A stretch of DNA of 57,563 nucleotides from Betaproteobacteria bacterium (GCA_009780885.1 WQZF01000009.1:1-57563), one strand, 5' to 3'. Positions 18,704 through 28,482 are shown, counted from the stretch's first letter. Translations and numbers: made by a program. Notes: generated by a model not told the origin, from the letters alone.

Positions 18704-20722
18704 CTAGCTTCCAAGCGAAAGCAATGTGTCGAATATCTTGATGCCCGATTCGATGATCCGCGCCGAAGCCTGGTACGCCGTCTGGTAACGGAGCAGGTTG
18801 GCCGCCTCTTCGTCGAGGTTGACCCCGGAGAGCGATTCCATGTTCGCCTGCGCCTGCGACAACATGGCGTCCTGGGCATCGAGCCCGACATTGATTTCGC
18901 GGGCCTTGTTGCCAACATCGCCGACCAGGTTGGCGTAGTTGTCCTGGAAGGTATAGAGCCCGCCGGACATGGTCTTGACGGTTTGCAGGTTGCTCAGCAG
19001 GAGCGCGTTGCGGTTGTCGCTGGTGCCGCTCGTATTGCGGGCAATGGTGAAAGTGTCGCCGTTGGCCGGAGTGCCGCTGATCGTGAAATCCATGCCATCG
19101 AAAGCGATTTTGGCGCCCGAAGTGTAGGGAACCGGATCGGCCGGACTGCCGATAACGTAGTCCGTCGCTACGCCATTGACGGTGACGGTCACTGTCGTGC
19201 CGGCGGGGAATCCGGTCAGGTTTCCGTTGTCATAGGTCAGCGTTGCGGGCAGCGAAGCGAGACTGTAACCGATGCCCACCCTTCCCGGAGCGATAACTGC
19301 GTCGCCGGCATTGGTTGTCGTCGCATTGGTGCGGAACGGCGCGGCGGCGGCAATCAGGCTCGGATTGGCGGCAATCGTCGGATTCACCGTCATGCTGTCG
19401 GCAACCGCGCGGGTCGGCTGGATGAGGTAGCTCGTTCCCGCGAGGAGCCCACCGGTCGAGTCGAGGGTGAATCCCTGCGATTCGCCCGCCAGGAGCGTGT
19501 TGATGTCGTTGACATCGTTGCCCGCGACTGTCCAGCTTTTGTTGTCCGAGAGGCGGGTAAGCGTCGTGTTCGTGCCGTCGTAGCTCAGGCGATAGTCGCT
19601 GCTGGTGAGGTCGGTGGTGAAATTCTGGCCGTTGAAGGGCGGCGGGGTGATGAAGGAGGCCGACACCGTCGGGCTGGCGGCCGGATTGTTCAGGTTGCCG
19701 ATAACCCTGGGGCCGGTGATATTGAAGAAATTGGCAGTGAAATTCGGATCCCCGGCGACATTGCCGAGCAAATCCTGGCCGAGTCCGTGCTGCGCATTGA
19801 AGGTGAGCGCGATCGAGGCGGCAATCTGGCCGATCTGGTTCGCGGTGCGATCCAGCGTCGTCGAGCGGAAATCGAGCAGGCCACCGAGCGAGCCGCCGAC
19901 GACCAGCCGTTCCGGAAGTTCCATCGGGCCGCCGGGGGTCGCGATGCCGACGGTGGTGCGCGAGGCGTCGGCAGAAGAAGGCATCGCGACCAAATCGGAG
20001 CTGAAGACGCCCGTCACCAGTTGCTGCCCGCTGCCGATGGCAACGTTATAGGCGCCGTTCCTGTCTATCGACACCGAAACCTTGACCAACTCGTTCATCT
20101 GGGAAACCAGGAGGTCGCGTTTGTCGAGCAGGTCGTTGGGCGGTTGCTGCATGCTTGCCTGGGAGGTCGCGATTTGCTGGTTGAGATTGGCGATTTCCCT
20201 GGCGTAGGCGTTGATCGAATCGACCGTGGTGCCGATCTGGTCGTTGACGCCCTTGTAGAGTTCGTTCAGGCGGTTGTTGAGCGTCTGGAAACGCGCCGTC
20301 AGCGTCTGGGCGGAGGAAATCATCGACTGCCGGGACGAGGCCAGCGCCGGATTGGAGGCAACGTCATTGACGCCGCTGAAAAACTGCTGCAACGCGGGCG
20401 AAAGGCCGGTGAGCGGATCCGCGAGCATATTGTCGATCTGGCTGATCTGGGATTGATAGGCCGTCAATTCGCTGACGCGCGTCATCGCGTTGTTGACCTG
20501 CCCGGCAAGGATGCTGCTGTAGAGCCGTTCGATTGTGGAAACCTGCGTTCCCAGTCCGACAAATCCTGAGCCCGTCGAGAACGGAATGTTGGTCACTTGT
20601 ACCGAGCGCTGGCGAGAGAATCCCGGAGTCGATGCGTTGGTGATGTTGTGCCCCGTTGTAGCCAGCCCGAGCTGGGCGGCGCTCATTCCGGAGACGCCGA
20701 TGCCGAAAAGTGAAATACCCAT
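18704..20722 (-). CDS. flgK: Flagellar hook-associated protein 1
   Basis: Start at MGISLFGIGVSGMSAAQLGL (ATG 20722) with GGAG ten bases upstream; the open frame continues far upstream but that part has no flagellar similarity. 672 residues. The N-terminal rod/hook motif ATTGHNITNASTPGFSRQ and the C-terminal GVNLDEEAANLLRYQTAYQA are diagnostic. FlgK forms the first hook-filament junction ring. It lies between flgJ and flgL in the minus-strand operon; a 91-bp gap separates it from flgJ. Confidence 0.96.
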   Translation of the reverse strand: MGISLFGIGVSGMSAAQLGLATTGHNITNASTPGFSRQRSVQVTNIPFSTGSGFVGLGTQVSTIERLYSSILAGQVNNAMTRVSELTAYQSQISQIDNMLADPLTGLSPALQQFFSGVNDVASNPALASSRQSMISSAQTLTARFQTLNNRLNELYKGVNDQIGTTVDSINAYAREIANLNQQIATSQASMQQPPNDLLDKRDLLVSQMNELVKVSVSIDRNGAYNVAIGSGQQLVTGVFSSDLVAMPSSADASRTTVGIATPGGPMELPERLVVGGSLGGLLDFRSTTLDRTANQIGQIAASIALTFNAQHGLGQDLLGNVAGDPNFTANFFNITGPRVIGNLNNPAASPTVSASFITPPPFNGQNFTTDLTSSDYRLSYDGTNTTLTRLSDNKSWTVAGNDVNDINTLLAGESQGFTLDSTGGLLAGTSYLIQPTRAVADSMTVNPTIAANPSLIAAAAPFRTNATTTNAGDAVIAPGRVGIGYSLASLPATLTYDNGNLTGFPAGTTVTVTVNGVATDYVIGSPADPVPYTSGAKIAFDGMDFTISGTPANGDTFTIARNTSGTSDNRNALLLSNLQTVKTMSGGLYTFQDNYANLVGDVGNKAREINVGLDAQDAMLSQAQANMESLSGVNLDEEAANLLRYQTAYQASARIIESGIKIFDTLLSLGS

Positions 20723-20813
20723 GATTTTTTTACTCCAGTCGTCTTGATATTTACGGCGCGGGGAGGCAAAACTTGAACGCTTGCGCCTGTCGATCCGGCG
20801 CGGCTGAAGCCGT

Positions 20814-21785
20814 TCAGGCCGCCTGGTCTGCCAACGCTTGCCGTAGTGCCGTTCCGGAGATGATGCGGGAGAGTTTGTCGGCGTACATCGGGTCGGTGGC
20901 ATAGCCCGCCTGCTGCAAATTACGAGCAAAATCCGTGCCGTTTGTCTGACCCAGTACCTCCGAGAAGCGCGGATTGCTCCGCAACACGCTCGCGTAGTCG
21001 CGGAAGGCTTCCGCATAGGAGCCGTAAGCGCGGAAGGAATCGCGCAAGGACTGGGCCTGTCCGTCGATGACTTCGGTGGTCTGCGTCTCGGTACTGGCGC
21101 CCTGCCAGTTTTTTCCCGCCTTGATGCCGAAAATGTTGTAGCTCGATGTGCCGTCGGCGCGGGGGATTTCCCGCTTGCCCCAACCGCTTTCCAGCGCCGC
21201 CTGGGCAACCAGGAAATGCGCCGGGATGCCGGTGTCGCGGCTGGCTTCGAGGGCATGGGGCCAGAGGTTATTGACGAATTCGCGCCGGGCCGCAGCGGCA
21301 TTGTCCGCAGCATCGCCGGTTCCGGCGGCGGCCTTTGCCGTGGCGGCAATTCTTTCCGCCCCGATCAGGGGATTGAGCGGCATCGTCGTCTGGCGCCAGG
21401 CAACAGGCGCTGCCTTGGGAATCGCGCCGGACGCAGCCTGTTCTCCCGCCTGTCCCGCCGAAGGCGGCAGAAACCGCTGCATTTGCTGCTCGATCATCCG
21501 CGCCACGCCCAGCCCGCCCTGTTTGCTCAGTTGCTGCGACAGTTGCTGGTCGTAGAGCTGGGTGTAGAAGCGCGTCGTGTCGCTGTCGAAGGGGCCATCC
21601 TGCGAAAGGCTCGATCGCATGCTCTTGAGCATGATCGAGAGCAGCATCGCCTCGAACTCCTGCGCCGCAGATTTCAGGCCGGCTTGCGGATCCTGCTTCA
21701 TTTGCAGCCGCAAATCGCCCACCGCCTGCATGTCGTAGGCAAAGCGCTGTTGGGTCAGGGCGTCGTCGATTTGCATGGTGTTCAT
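20814..21785 (-). CDS. flgJ: Flagellar rod assembly protein / peptidoglycan hydrolase
   Basis: 323 residues. The N-terminal rod-capping domain (about 25-110) has AAQEFEAMLLSIMLKSMR and PFDSDTTRFYTQLYDQQ. The C-terminal glucosaminidase domain (about 165-320) has the catalytic glutamate in AQAALESGWGKRE and YNIFGIKAGKNW. Dual-domain FlgJ cuts peptidoglycan so that the rod can pass. The start could be 21785 or the in-frame ATG three codons later; neither has a good ribosome site. It lies 35 bp after flgI in the operon. Confidence 0.95.
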   Translation of the reverse strand: MNTMQIDDALTQQRFAYDMQAVGDLRLQMKQDPQAGLKSAAQEFEAMLLSIMLKSMRSSLSQDGPFDSDTTRFYTQLYDQQLSQQLSKQGGLGVARMIEQQMQRFLPPSAGQAGEQAASGAIPKAAPVAWRQTTMPLNPLIGAERIAATAKAAAGTGDAADNAAAARREFVNNLWPHALEASRDTGIPAHFLVAQAALESGWGKREIPRADGTSSYNIFGIKAGKNWQGASTETQTTEVIDGQAQSLRDSFRAYGSYAEAFRDYASVLRSNPRFSEVLGQTNGTDFARNLQQAGYATDPMYADKLSRIISGTALRQALADQAA

Positions 21786-21820
21786 TATAGGCGGCTATGC
21801 GAATGATCTATTACTGCCCG

Positions 21821-23008
21821 TCAGATGATTTCCAGCTCGGCGCGCAGCGCGCCGGCGGCCTTCATCGCCTGTAATATCGCCAGCAAATCCTGCGGGTTGG
21901 CGCCCATCGCATTGAGCGCCTTGACGATGTCGGCCAGATTCGCGCCCTTCTCCAGGCTGACGAGCGTACTGCCTTCCTGCTTGATCTGGATGTTCGTCTG
22001 CTGGACAACGGTCGTCTGTCCGCCGGAGAACGGCGCCGGCTGTTCGACCTGCGGCGTGTTCCCGATCGAAACCGAGAGGCTGCCATGCGCAACGGCGCAA
22101 TTCTCGATCGTAACGTTCTGGTTCATGACCACCGATCCGGTGCGCGGATTGACGACAACCTTGGCGAGGCTTTGCGGAGTCTGGATTTCCAGATTCTCGA
22201 CGCGCCCGAGCAGACGCACCCGCGCATCCGGGTCTTCCGGCGCGCGTACGCGAATCTGCCGTCCATCGAGCGCCTCGGCAACGCCGGGGCCGATGCTGCG
22301 ATTGATCACATCGACGATGCGTTGCGCAGTGCCGAAATCGGTTTGCTTCGTCTCGTAATACACATAAGGGCCATGGCCCAGCGGGGCCGGCACGGCGCGC
22401 TCTACCGTGGCGCCGTCGGTGATGCGCCCCGCAGAAAGATGATTGATCTGCGCCTTGTTGCCGCCGGAGGAAGCGCCAATGCCGGCAATCAGGATATTGC
22501 CTTGCGCCATCGCGTAAATCTCGCCGTCTGCCCCTTTGAGCGGCGTCATCAGCAAGGCGCCGCCGCGCAGGCTTTTGGCGTTGCCGATCGAGGCAACGGT
22601 CACGTCGATCGTTTGCCCTTGCCGCGCGTAAGGCGGCAGCGTTGCCGTGACCATGACCGCAGCGACGTTTTTCAGTTGCAGGTTGCGCGCCTGTTCGATC
22701 GGCAGGTTGGTGCCGAGGTTCGAGAGCATGTTGATGATGCTCTGCGTGGTAAACGGAGTCTGCGTCGTCTGGTCGCCGCTGTTGTCGAGTCCGGCGACGA
22801 GTCCGTAGCCGATCAACTGGTTGCTGCGCACGCCCTGTACCGAGGCCAGGTCCTTGATGCGTTCGGCGAAGGCGGGCGGGGAAAGAAAGGCGAGGAGAAG
22901 GCCAAGACAAGCCCCGGCGGCAAGAATTGCCGCCCTGAAATTCTTTCGGCCTGCGCGAGCGCCCTTTTCAGGATCTGCGCGGGTTTTTGCGATTGTTTTC
23001 GGATTCAT
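21821..23008 (-). CDS. flgI: Flagellar P-ring protein
   Basis: 395 residues, exported: a basic start (KTRADPEKGARAGRK) precedes a hydrophobic core ending at PPAFAERIKD, a long but normal signal peptide. P-ring motifs are VRSNQLIGYGLVAGLDNSGD, LKNVAAVMVTATLPP, INRSIGPGVAEALD and the C-terminal LNAMGANPQDLLAILQAMKAAG. FlgI polymerises in the periplasm as the bushing of the rod. GAGG lies six bases before the ATG. It sits between flgH (25 bp gap) and flgJ. Confidence 0.97.
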   Translation of the reverse strand: MNPKTIAKTRADPEKGARAGRKNFRAAILAAGACLGLLLAFLSPPAFAERIKDLASVQGVRSNQLIGYGLVAGLDNSGDQTTQTPFTTQSIINMLSNLGTNLPIEQARNLQLKNVAAVMVTATLPPYARQGQTIDVTVASIGNAKSLRGGALLMTPLKGADGEIYAMAQGNILIAGIGASSGGNKAQINHLSAGRITDGATVERAVPAPLGHGPYVYYETKQTDFGTAQRIVDVINRSIGPGVAEALDGRQIRVRAPEDPDARVRLLGRVENLEIQTPQSLAKVVVNPRTGSVVMNQNVTIENCAVAHGSLSVSIGNTPQVEQPAPFSGGQTTVVQQTNIQIKQEGSTLVSLEKGANLADIVKALNAMGANPQDLLAILQAMKAAGALRAELEII

Positions 23009-23032
23009 GCCGGGCCTCGACGATAAAAAGGG

Positions 23033-23722
23033 TCAGAACGGCATAACAGTAAGAAAGAATCGTGCCAACCAGCCCATGACCTGCGCTTCGCTGATGTAAC
23101 CGCTTTCCTTGTATTCGATTCTCGCGTCGGCGACCTTCGATGAGGGAACGGTATTGGAGGCGTCGATGAAATTCGGGCTGACGATGCCGGAGAGGCGGAT
23201 AAATTCGGTTCCGTTGCCGATGGCTACCTGTTTCTCGCCGGAAACCAGCAGATTCCCGTTGGAGAGGACTTCGATCACGGTCACCGTGATGTTGCCGTTG
23301 AACACGTTGTTTGCCGATGTCGCTCCCTTGCCTTCGAAGGTGTTGGAGCTTTGGGTTTGAACGTTCATCCCCTGGAAGGTCTTGCCCGGCACCCCGGTAA
23401 TCGGGCCGGCGGTGATGTCGAGTCCGCCAGTGCGGCTGGCACTGGTGTTGGAGGCAGAATTCGCCGCCGTGTTTTCGGTGATGGTGATGGTCAGGATGTC
23501 GCCCACATAGCGCGCGCGCCGATCCTCGAAGAGCGGGCGGGCGGAAGAGGGTTGATAGATCGCGCCGTTGCTGTTGCTCGCGCTGGCGCGATCCGGCGGA
23601 CGCATCGTCATCGGCTGGTGCACGTTCGTCGGCGGCACGGAAGTGCAGGCCGACAGGGCAAGGAGCAGAAAGGCCGCGCCCGCTGCCGGACGGAAGAAGG
23701 AGGAAGAACGGAGAAGGGTCAT
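23033..23722 (-). CDS. flgH: Flagellar L-ring lipoprotein
   Basis: 229 residues with a lipoprotein signal: LLLALSAC places the lipidated cysteine at residue 26. Diagnostic stretches are SLFEDRRARYVGDILTITI-like (here PLFEDRRARYVGDIL), ITVTVIEVLSNGNLLVSGEK, and EFIRLSGIVSPNFI. FlgH forms the outer-membrane L ring around the rod. It lies between flgG and flgI on the minus strand. Confidence 0.96.
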   Translation of the reverse strand: MTLLRSSSFFRPAAGAAFLLLALSACTSVPPTNVHQPMTMRPPDRASASNSNGAIYQPSSARPLFEDRRARYVGDILTITITENTAANSASNTSASRTGGLDITAGPITGVPGKTFQGMNVQTQSSNTFEGKGATSANNVFNGNITVTVIEVLSNGNLLVSGEKQVAIGNGTEFIRLSGIVSPNFIDASNTVPSSKVADARIEYKESGYISEAQVMGWLARFFLTVMPF

Positions 23723-23758
23723 GATGGCAATTCCGGGCAGGTTCAGTTCAAACTTCGA

Positions 23759-24544
23759 TCAGAGTTGCGTGAGCCGCGCAAGCATTTGATCGGAAGTGCT
23801 CACCACTTTCGTGTTCAGTTCGTAGGCGCGTTGCGTCTGGATCATCGTGACCATTTCCTCGGCAACGTTAACGTTGGAAGTTTCGACGTAATACTGGTTG
23901 AGAACGCCGGCGCCGTTGTTGCCGGGCACATTCGGCGTCGGCGTGCCGCTGGCGGCGGTTTCCAGGAAGAGGTTTTCGCCGACGCTCAGGAGTCCGCCAT
24001 TGTTGACAAAGGTCACGAGCTGGATGTTGCCGATGTTGGCAGGCGCGGCGACGTTTCCGGCGAGCGTGACCGAAACCGTGCCGTCCTTGCCGATGCTGAT
24101 CGAGGTGGCGTTGTCCGGAATGACGATGTTCGGTTGCATCGGATAACCGCTGCTATTGACGATCTGTCCCTGATTGTCCTTCTGGAACGATCCGTCGCGC
24201 GTGTAGGCGATGGTGCCGTCGGGAAGCAGGATCTGGAAAAAACCCGGCCCGTCGATGGCGATGTCGAGAGGATTCTCGGTGTGTTGCAAGGCGCCCTGGG
24301 TGAAAATCCGCGCCGTCGACACCGGGCGCACGCCAACGCCCAGTTGCAGACCGGTCGGGATCTGGGTTTGCTGCGAGGTCTGGGCGCCGGGCTGCCGCAG
24401 CGTCTGGTAGAGCAGATCCTCAAAAATGGCGCGGCCGCGCTTGTAGCCGTTGGTGGAGACGTTGGCCAGATTGTTGGCGATCACATCCAGTTGGGTTTGC
24501 TGTGCATCCAGGCCGGTGCGCGCGATCCATAGCGAGCGGATCAT
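23759..24544 (-). CDS. flgG: Flagellar distal rod protein
   Basis: 261 residues. [20 protein letters not shown] and [16 protein letters not shown] form the N-terminal rod/hook motif, [14 protein letters not shown] is the central one, and [19 protein letters not shown]-type sequence ends the protein. FlgG builds the distal rod. Between it and flgF lies an 80-bp-class repeat (24567-24644), leaving only about 22 bp upstream of its start, so its ribosome site (AGGAAAGG region) lies between the repeat and the ATG. Confidence 0.97.
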   Translation of the reverse strand: MIRSLWIARTGLDAQQTQLDVIANNLANVSTNGYKRGRAIFEDLLYQTLRQPGAQTSQQTQIPTGLQLGVGVRPVSTARIFTQGALQHTENPLDIAIDGPGFFQILLPDGTIAYTRDGSFQKDNQGQIVNSSGYPMQPNIVIPDNATSISIGKDGTVSVTLAGNVAAPANIGNIQLVTFVNNGGLLSVGENLFLETAASGTPTPNVPGNNGAGVLNQYYVETSNVNVAEEMVTMIQTQRAYELNTKVVSTSDQMLARLTQL

Positions 24545-24566
24545 GGCAGTCCTTTCCTTTATTCAA

Positions 24567-24644
24567 AAGTTCTAAATTAGTAGAATAATTTTTGGCTGAA
24601 AATCACTACTGTAGCGAAATATTATTTAATCAAATTTAGAAAAT
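24567..24644 (+). repeat. Dispersed TIR element, copy 4, inside the flagellar operon
   Basis: The left end is slightly degenerate (AAGTTCTAAATT, two mismatches) and the right end AATTTAGAAAAT is perfect. Centre CTACTGTAG, then CGAAATATTATTTAA. It fills almost the whole gap between flgF and flgG: 16 bp past the flgF stop and 22 bp before the flgG start. Any flgB-to-flgL transcript must run through it. Confidence 0.88.
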
Positions 24645-24660
24645 AACCTCATAAAATCCA

Positions 24661-25404
24661 TCACTGCCCCGTTCCAATAATCTGCGAGGCGGCACGCGCG
24701 TTGGTGTCTGCGTTCTGCAACATGCGAATCTGCATCTCAAACTGGCGAGCCAGGCTGATCAGGTTGACCATCACGTCGGTGACATTGACATTGCTGCCTT
24801 CGAGCACGCCGGAAGCGACCCGCACATTGGGGTCGACCTCTGCCGGCGCTCCGCCGGCAACGCGGAAAAATCCGTCGCCGCCGCGCACGAGTTGGTCTTC
24901 GGGAGGATTGACGAGCTTGATCTGGCCCACGTTGTTGGTCGTGTTCGGCGTGCCGTACAGGGGCACTACGGAAATGGTGCCGTCCGGGCCGATTTCGACA
25001 CGGTTGTCCGGCGGAATGTTGATCGGGCCGCCGTCGGAAAGCACGTTGTGCCCGTCCGCCGTTTGCAGCATCCCGTCAGCATTGACGCGCAGATTTCCGG
25101 CGCGCGTGTAGGCTTCCGTGCCATCGGGCACTTCCACTGCAATCCAGCCCGAGCCCTGCACCGCAATGTCGAGCGGCCTCCCTGTGGACAGGAGCGGCCC
25201 CTGGTCGAAGATGTTTTTCACCGAAGCATCGGCAACGAAAGCGCGCGTGGGCATTCCTTCTCCCTGAATCTGAACGGCGCGGAATTTGTGCTCCAGCGCC
25301 CGGTAGCCGGTGGTTGCCGCGTTGGCAAGATTGTGGGCAACGCCTGCCTGCTGCGTGAATATCTGCTTGGCGCCGCTCATTGCCGTGTAAATCAGGCGAT
25401 CCAT
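24661..25404 (-). CDS. flgF: Flagellar proximal rod protein
   Basis: 247 residues. MDRLIYTAMSGAKQIFTQQ and HNLANAATTGYRA give the N-terminal rod motif; RPLDIAVQGSGWIAVE is the central one, and GSNVNVTDVMVNLISLARQFEMQ the C-terminal one. FlgF is part of the proximal rod. It follows flgE by 65 bp. The repeat copy 4 begins 16 bp after its stop, separating it from flgG. Confidence 0.96.
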   Translation of the reverse strand: MDRLIYTAMSGAKQIFTQQAGVAHNLANAATTGYRALEHKFRAVQIQGEGMPTRAFVADASVKNIFDQGPLLSTGRPLDIAVQGSGWIAVEVPDGTEAYTRAGNLRVNADGMLQTADGHNVLSDGGPINIPPDNRVEIGPDGTISVVPLYGTPNTTNNVGQIKLVNPPEDQLVRGGDGFFRVAGGAPAEVDPNVRVASGVLEGSNVNVTDVMVNLISLARQFEMQIRMLQNADTNARAASQIIGTGQ

Positions 25405-25469
25405 TTTTCAACCATCTTTCTTTTGCGAAAGTTCCCGCCTGCGCGGCGGGAACTCCGGGTTCATATCAA

Positions 25470-26804
25470 TCAGCGGATATTGACGATCGTCTGCATGATT
25501 TGATCCTGCGTCTTGATCGTCTGCGCGTTGGCCTGGTAGCTGCGCTGCTGGATGATCATCTTCACCAGCTCGTCGGTCAGGTCGACGTTGGAGTCTTCCA
25601 CCCGTTCCGACTGCAGCACGCCGAGCCGTCCGCTTTTCGGCGTATCGACCGTAGGTTGCCCGGAAGAATAGGTTTCGATCCACTGGTTGTTGCCGATGTT
25701 GGTCAGCCCGTTCGGGTTTTCAAAGTAGGCGAGCACAACCTGCGCCAGATTGCGCGTCTGGCCGTTGGTATAGCGGCCCTGGACGACGCCGGTCTCGTTC
25801 ACGCCCAGACCGACCAGGTCGCCGGAGCTGTAGCCATCCTGCATGAGGCGGTTGGTGACGAAAGGCGAACCGTACTGGGTTGTTCCCGACAGGTCGACGT
25901 TGAAGGTCAGCGGCGAAGTTGCGCCCCAATCCGGACGCCCCAGATTGCTGGCAACCTGGGTAAGGTCGATCGATACCGGGATTTCCATCGGCGGCGTCGG
26001 GGTGCCGTTGATGCTCGTCAATTGCCCCTTGTCGTCGAATTGCAGGACGATCGGCGTCGTCAGGTTGGGCGAGTCGCCTGCGCCATCCATGGCGGTGCCG
26101 TCGACGTTGCCGTACATGTCCCATTCGCCGGTATTGGCCGTTCTCACGAAGTAGAAATTCATGATGTGCGGATTGCCGAGGGAGTCGTAAATCGTGAGCC
26201 CGGTCGTCCAGTTGTAATCGTTCGGGTCGATCATTGGCGTCGGCCCGATGGGCGGAACCCAGGTCATTTCGGGAGAACGCGAATCAATGTTGACACCCAT
26301 CTGCACTCCGGCATAGCCGATCCCGCCCGTGCTTCCGCCGGTAGGAACCGGAGCCAGCTTCAGTTGATCGGCGGTCAATCTCAGTTCCGTCGGGGTTTGC
26401 CGGTTGATGGTGCCGGCGGTATTGCCCAGGTAACCGGTCAGATACAGCCCCTGGTCGTTGACGATCGCGCCATCCTTGTCGAGGTGAAACTGGCCGTTGC
26501 GCGTGTAGGTAATCGCGCCGTTGTTGCTCAAGCGGAAAAAGCCGCCACCGTTGATCGCGATATCGAGCGGGTTGCTGGTAATCGAAATATTGCCCTGCGT
26601 AAAACGCTGCGCCACATTCATGAGGCTGACGCCGATCCCGATCTGGCCCGCGCCGCCGCCATTCAACGCCGCCGCGTAAACATCGCCGAAATGCGCATCG
26701 GATCCCTTGAAACCGACGGTGTTGCTGTTGGCAATATTGTTGCCGATGACATCGAGCGCCCTGGCCGAAGTATTCAGCCCGCTAAGTCCTTGTTGGAAAG
26801 CCAT
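25470..26804 (-). CDS. flgE: Flagellar hook protein
   Basis: 444 residues, within the usual 400-450. MAFQQGLSGLNTSARALDV and IGNNIANSNTVGFKGSDAHF open the protein, PLDIAINGGGFFRLS lies in the middle, and VDLTDELVKMIIQQRSYQANAQ closes it. FlgE polymerises into the hook. AGGAG lies about ten bases before the ATG. Ordered flgD-flgE-flgF as in other betaproteobacteria. Confidence 0.97.
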   Translation of the reverse strand: MAFQQGLSGLNTSARALDVIGNNIANSNTVGFKGSDAHFGDVYAAALNGGGAGQIGIGVSLMNVAQRFTQGNISITSNPLDIAINGGGFFRLSNNGAITYTRNGQFHLDKDGAIVNDQGLYLTGYLGNTAGTINRQTPTELRLTADQLKLAPVPTGGSTGGIGYAGVQMGVNIDSRSPEMTWVPPIGPTPMIDPNDYNWTTGLTIYDSLGNPHIMNFYFVRTANTGEWDMYGNVDGTAMDGAGDSPNLTTPIVLQFDDKGQLTSINGTPTPPMEIPVSIDLTQVASNLGRPDWGATSPLTFNVDLSGTTQYGSPFVTNRLMQDGYSSGDLVGLGVNETGVVQGRYTNGQTRNLAQVVLAYFENPNGLTNIGNNQWIETYSSGQPTVDTPKSGRLGVLQSERVEDSNVDLTDELVKMIIQQRSYQANAQTIKTQDQIMQTIVNIR

Positions 26805-26855
26805 TTTGTCACTCCTTTTTGAAAGTTGGGTCTGTCAGCCAAAGCCGCCCGAAAT

Positions 26856-27542
26856 CTAGAGAATCTGTTGCACGTTCGCGAAGCTGACCTTGCCAAGCGA
26901 GCCCAAGTCGAGCAAGAAGCCCGTCTTGTCCCTTACTACAGCATTTACCATGCCAGCTTGCATCCCGGTGACAGGAACACTTTGATCTCCCTGCGTGGCG
27001 GTCACCCGGATCGTGTATGCGCCGTTGGGAGCCTTTTCGCCAGCGTTGGTCGTGCCATCCCAGAAAAAGGCAAATGAGCCTGGATCCGAGTAAGCGCCCA
27101 GATTGTCGGAATACACCGTGGCGCCGCTCGCGTCGAGGACGCTGACGAGCACCTGGTCGGCGGGGCCGTCGAGCTTGATTCCGCCCAGCGCGCCATTGTC
27201 GGTAAGCTGCATCGTGTCGCCGGCAATAAGTACCGTGCGCCCGATCATGTTTGCCGCCTGCATCGCCTGAGACTCGCCATAACCATCGAGCAGCGAGGAC
27301 AGCGTCGCGTTCAGCTTTTCGATGCCGGTCACGGTGTTGATCTGCGCCAATTGCGAAGTGACTTCCGCATTGTCGAGCGGATTGAGCGGATCCTGGTTCT
27401 TCAATTGCGTAACCAGCATCGTCAGGAAACGGTCCGAAGCCTCCTGCATCACCGAAGCATCGGTTTTGTTCGTTGTACTGCCGTAGTCGGTGAAGAGATT
27501 GTTGAGGACGTCGTTGGTGCCGGTAGGATTGACTGTTGCCAT
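26856..27542 (-). CDS. flgD: Flagellar hook assembly (scaffold) protein
   Basis: 228 residues. FLTMLVTQLKNQDPLNPLDNAE with TSQLAQINTVTGIEKLN is the conserved N-terminal scaffold segment; the C-terminal half is a FlgD Ig-like/Tudor region with FFWDGTTNAGEKAPNGAYTI. FlgD caps the growing hook. It sits between flgC (70-bp gap) and flgE. Confidence 0.96.
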   Translation of the reverse strand: MATVNPTGTNDVLNNLFTDYGSTTNKTDASVMQEASDRFLTMLVTQLKNQDPLNPLDNAEVTSQLAQINTVTGIEKLNATLSSLLDGYGESQAMQAANMIGRTVLIAGDTMQLTDNGALGGIKLDGPADQVLVSVLDASGATVYSDNLGAYSDPGSFAFFWDGTTNAGEKAPNGAYTIRVTATQGDQSVPVTGMQAGMVNAVVRDKTGFLLDLGSLGKVSFANVQQIL

Positions 27543-27612
27543 GATGATTACCTCGCTGAAAGTTATCGATTCAAAAATTTAGGATTCAAAACCCTTGTGC
27601 CTTCGCCGCCCC

Positions 27613-28050
27613 CTACTGGCCGATCGTCAGCGTGCGCTGCAGCAGTTGCTTGGCCGTATTCATGACATCCACGTTGGTCTGGTACGAACGCGAGGCGGAA
27701 ATCATGTTGGTCATTTCTTCCACCACATCGACGTTCGGCATCGCCACATAGCCATCTTCGTTCGCCGCCGGATTGCGGGGGTCATACACCATCCGCTGCG
27801 GCGCCGCGCTCTCGACCACCTGCCGCACCCGCACGCCAATGGCCGTTTCGCTGTCCAGGCCCGTTCTGCTGCCGCTGCCGACTTCCTTCATCGGAGCCGC
27901 CTCAAAAACCACCTGCTTGGCGCGATACGGGCGTCCGTCGGCGGTAGTGATGCTTTCGGCGTTGGCCATGTTGCTCGCCGTCGTGTTGAGCCGTATGGAT
28001 TGCGCCATCAGCGCGCTGCCGGCGATATTGAATACATTGAAAACGCTCAT
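27613..28050 (-). CDS. flgC: Flagellar basal-body rod protein
   Basis: 145 residues. N-terminus [28 protein letters not shown] and C-terminus [28 protein letters not shown], the two ends of rod proteins. FlgC follows flgB in all such operons and builds the proximal rod. The gap to flgB is 30 bp. Confidence 0.97.
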   Translation of the reverse strand: MSVFNVFNIAGSALMAQSIRLNTTASNMANAESITTADGRPYRAKQVVFEAAPMKEVGSGSRTGLDSETAIGVRVRQVVESAAPQRMVYDPRNPAANEDGYVAMPNVDVVEEMTNMISASRSYQTNVDVMNTAKQLLQRTLTIGQ

Positions 28051-28080
28051 GATCGTCCCCTCGGTGAATCAAAATACGGT

Positions 28081-28482
28081 TCAGGGCGACAGCGCCGCCT
28101 GCAAATCGCGCAAACGCTGCGAGATGAATGTCACTCCGGCCTGATATTGCAAGGCGTTTTCGGCAAAGGCCGCACGCTCGATATCCATATCCACCGTGTT
28201 GCCGTCGGCAGCAGGCTGTACCGGTTGGCGATAGGCGAGCGGCGTGATGCCGGTATCGAGGGATCCCGGAAAATGCCGCACCGAAGTCCGCGCCAGGTCG
28301 AGCCCCCCATCCTGTTGACGTCCACTGACCGCCGTCTGCAAGGCTGCGGCAAAATCGAAATCGCGCGCCTTGTAATTGGGCGTATCGTTGTTGGCAATAT
28401 TCGAGGCCAATACTTCCTGCCGGTAGGCACGCAGGCTCAATGCCTGCTGCTGGAAGAAAAAGGCGCTGTCGAGTTTGTTCAT
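28081..28482 (-). CDS. flgB: Flagellar basal-body rod protein, first gene of the operon
   Basis: Start at MNKLDSAFFFQQQALSLRAY (28482), 133 residues; a frame extension upstream is not part of the family. ASNIANNDTPNYKARDFDF is the rod motif, and ENALQYQAGVTFISQRL the C-terminal helix. FlgB is the first gene of flgBCDEFGHIJKL and lies about 36 bp downstream of the expected start site of a sigma-54 promoter at 28527-28545. Confidence 0.96.
   Translation of the reverse strand: MNKLDSAFFFQQQALSLRAYRQEVLASNIANNDTPNYKARDFDFAAALQTAVSGRQQDGGLDLARTSVRHFPGSLDTGITPLAYRQPVQPAADGNTVDMDIERAAFAENALQYQAGVTFISQRLRDLQAALSP

Noticed and set aside
18983-20569. Plus-strand open frame of 528 codons
   Set aside because: Lies wholly antisense within flgK; no domain, and composition typical of a shadow frame.
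20723-21349. Upstream extension of the flgK frame
   Set aside because: Overlaps flgJ in another frame. FlgK begins precisely at MGISLFGIGVSGM with a ribosome site, and the extension is Pro/Arg-rich shadow sequence.
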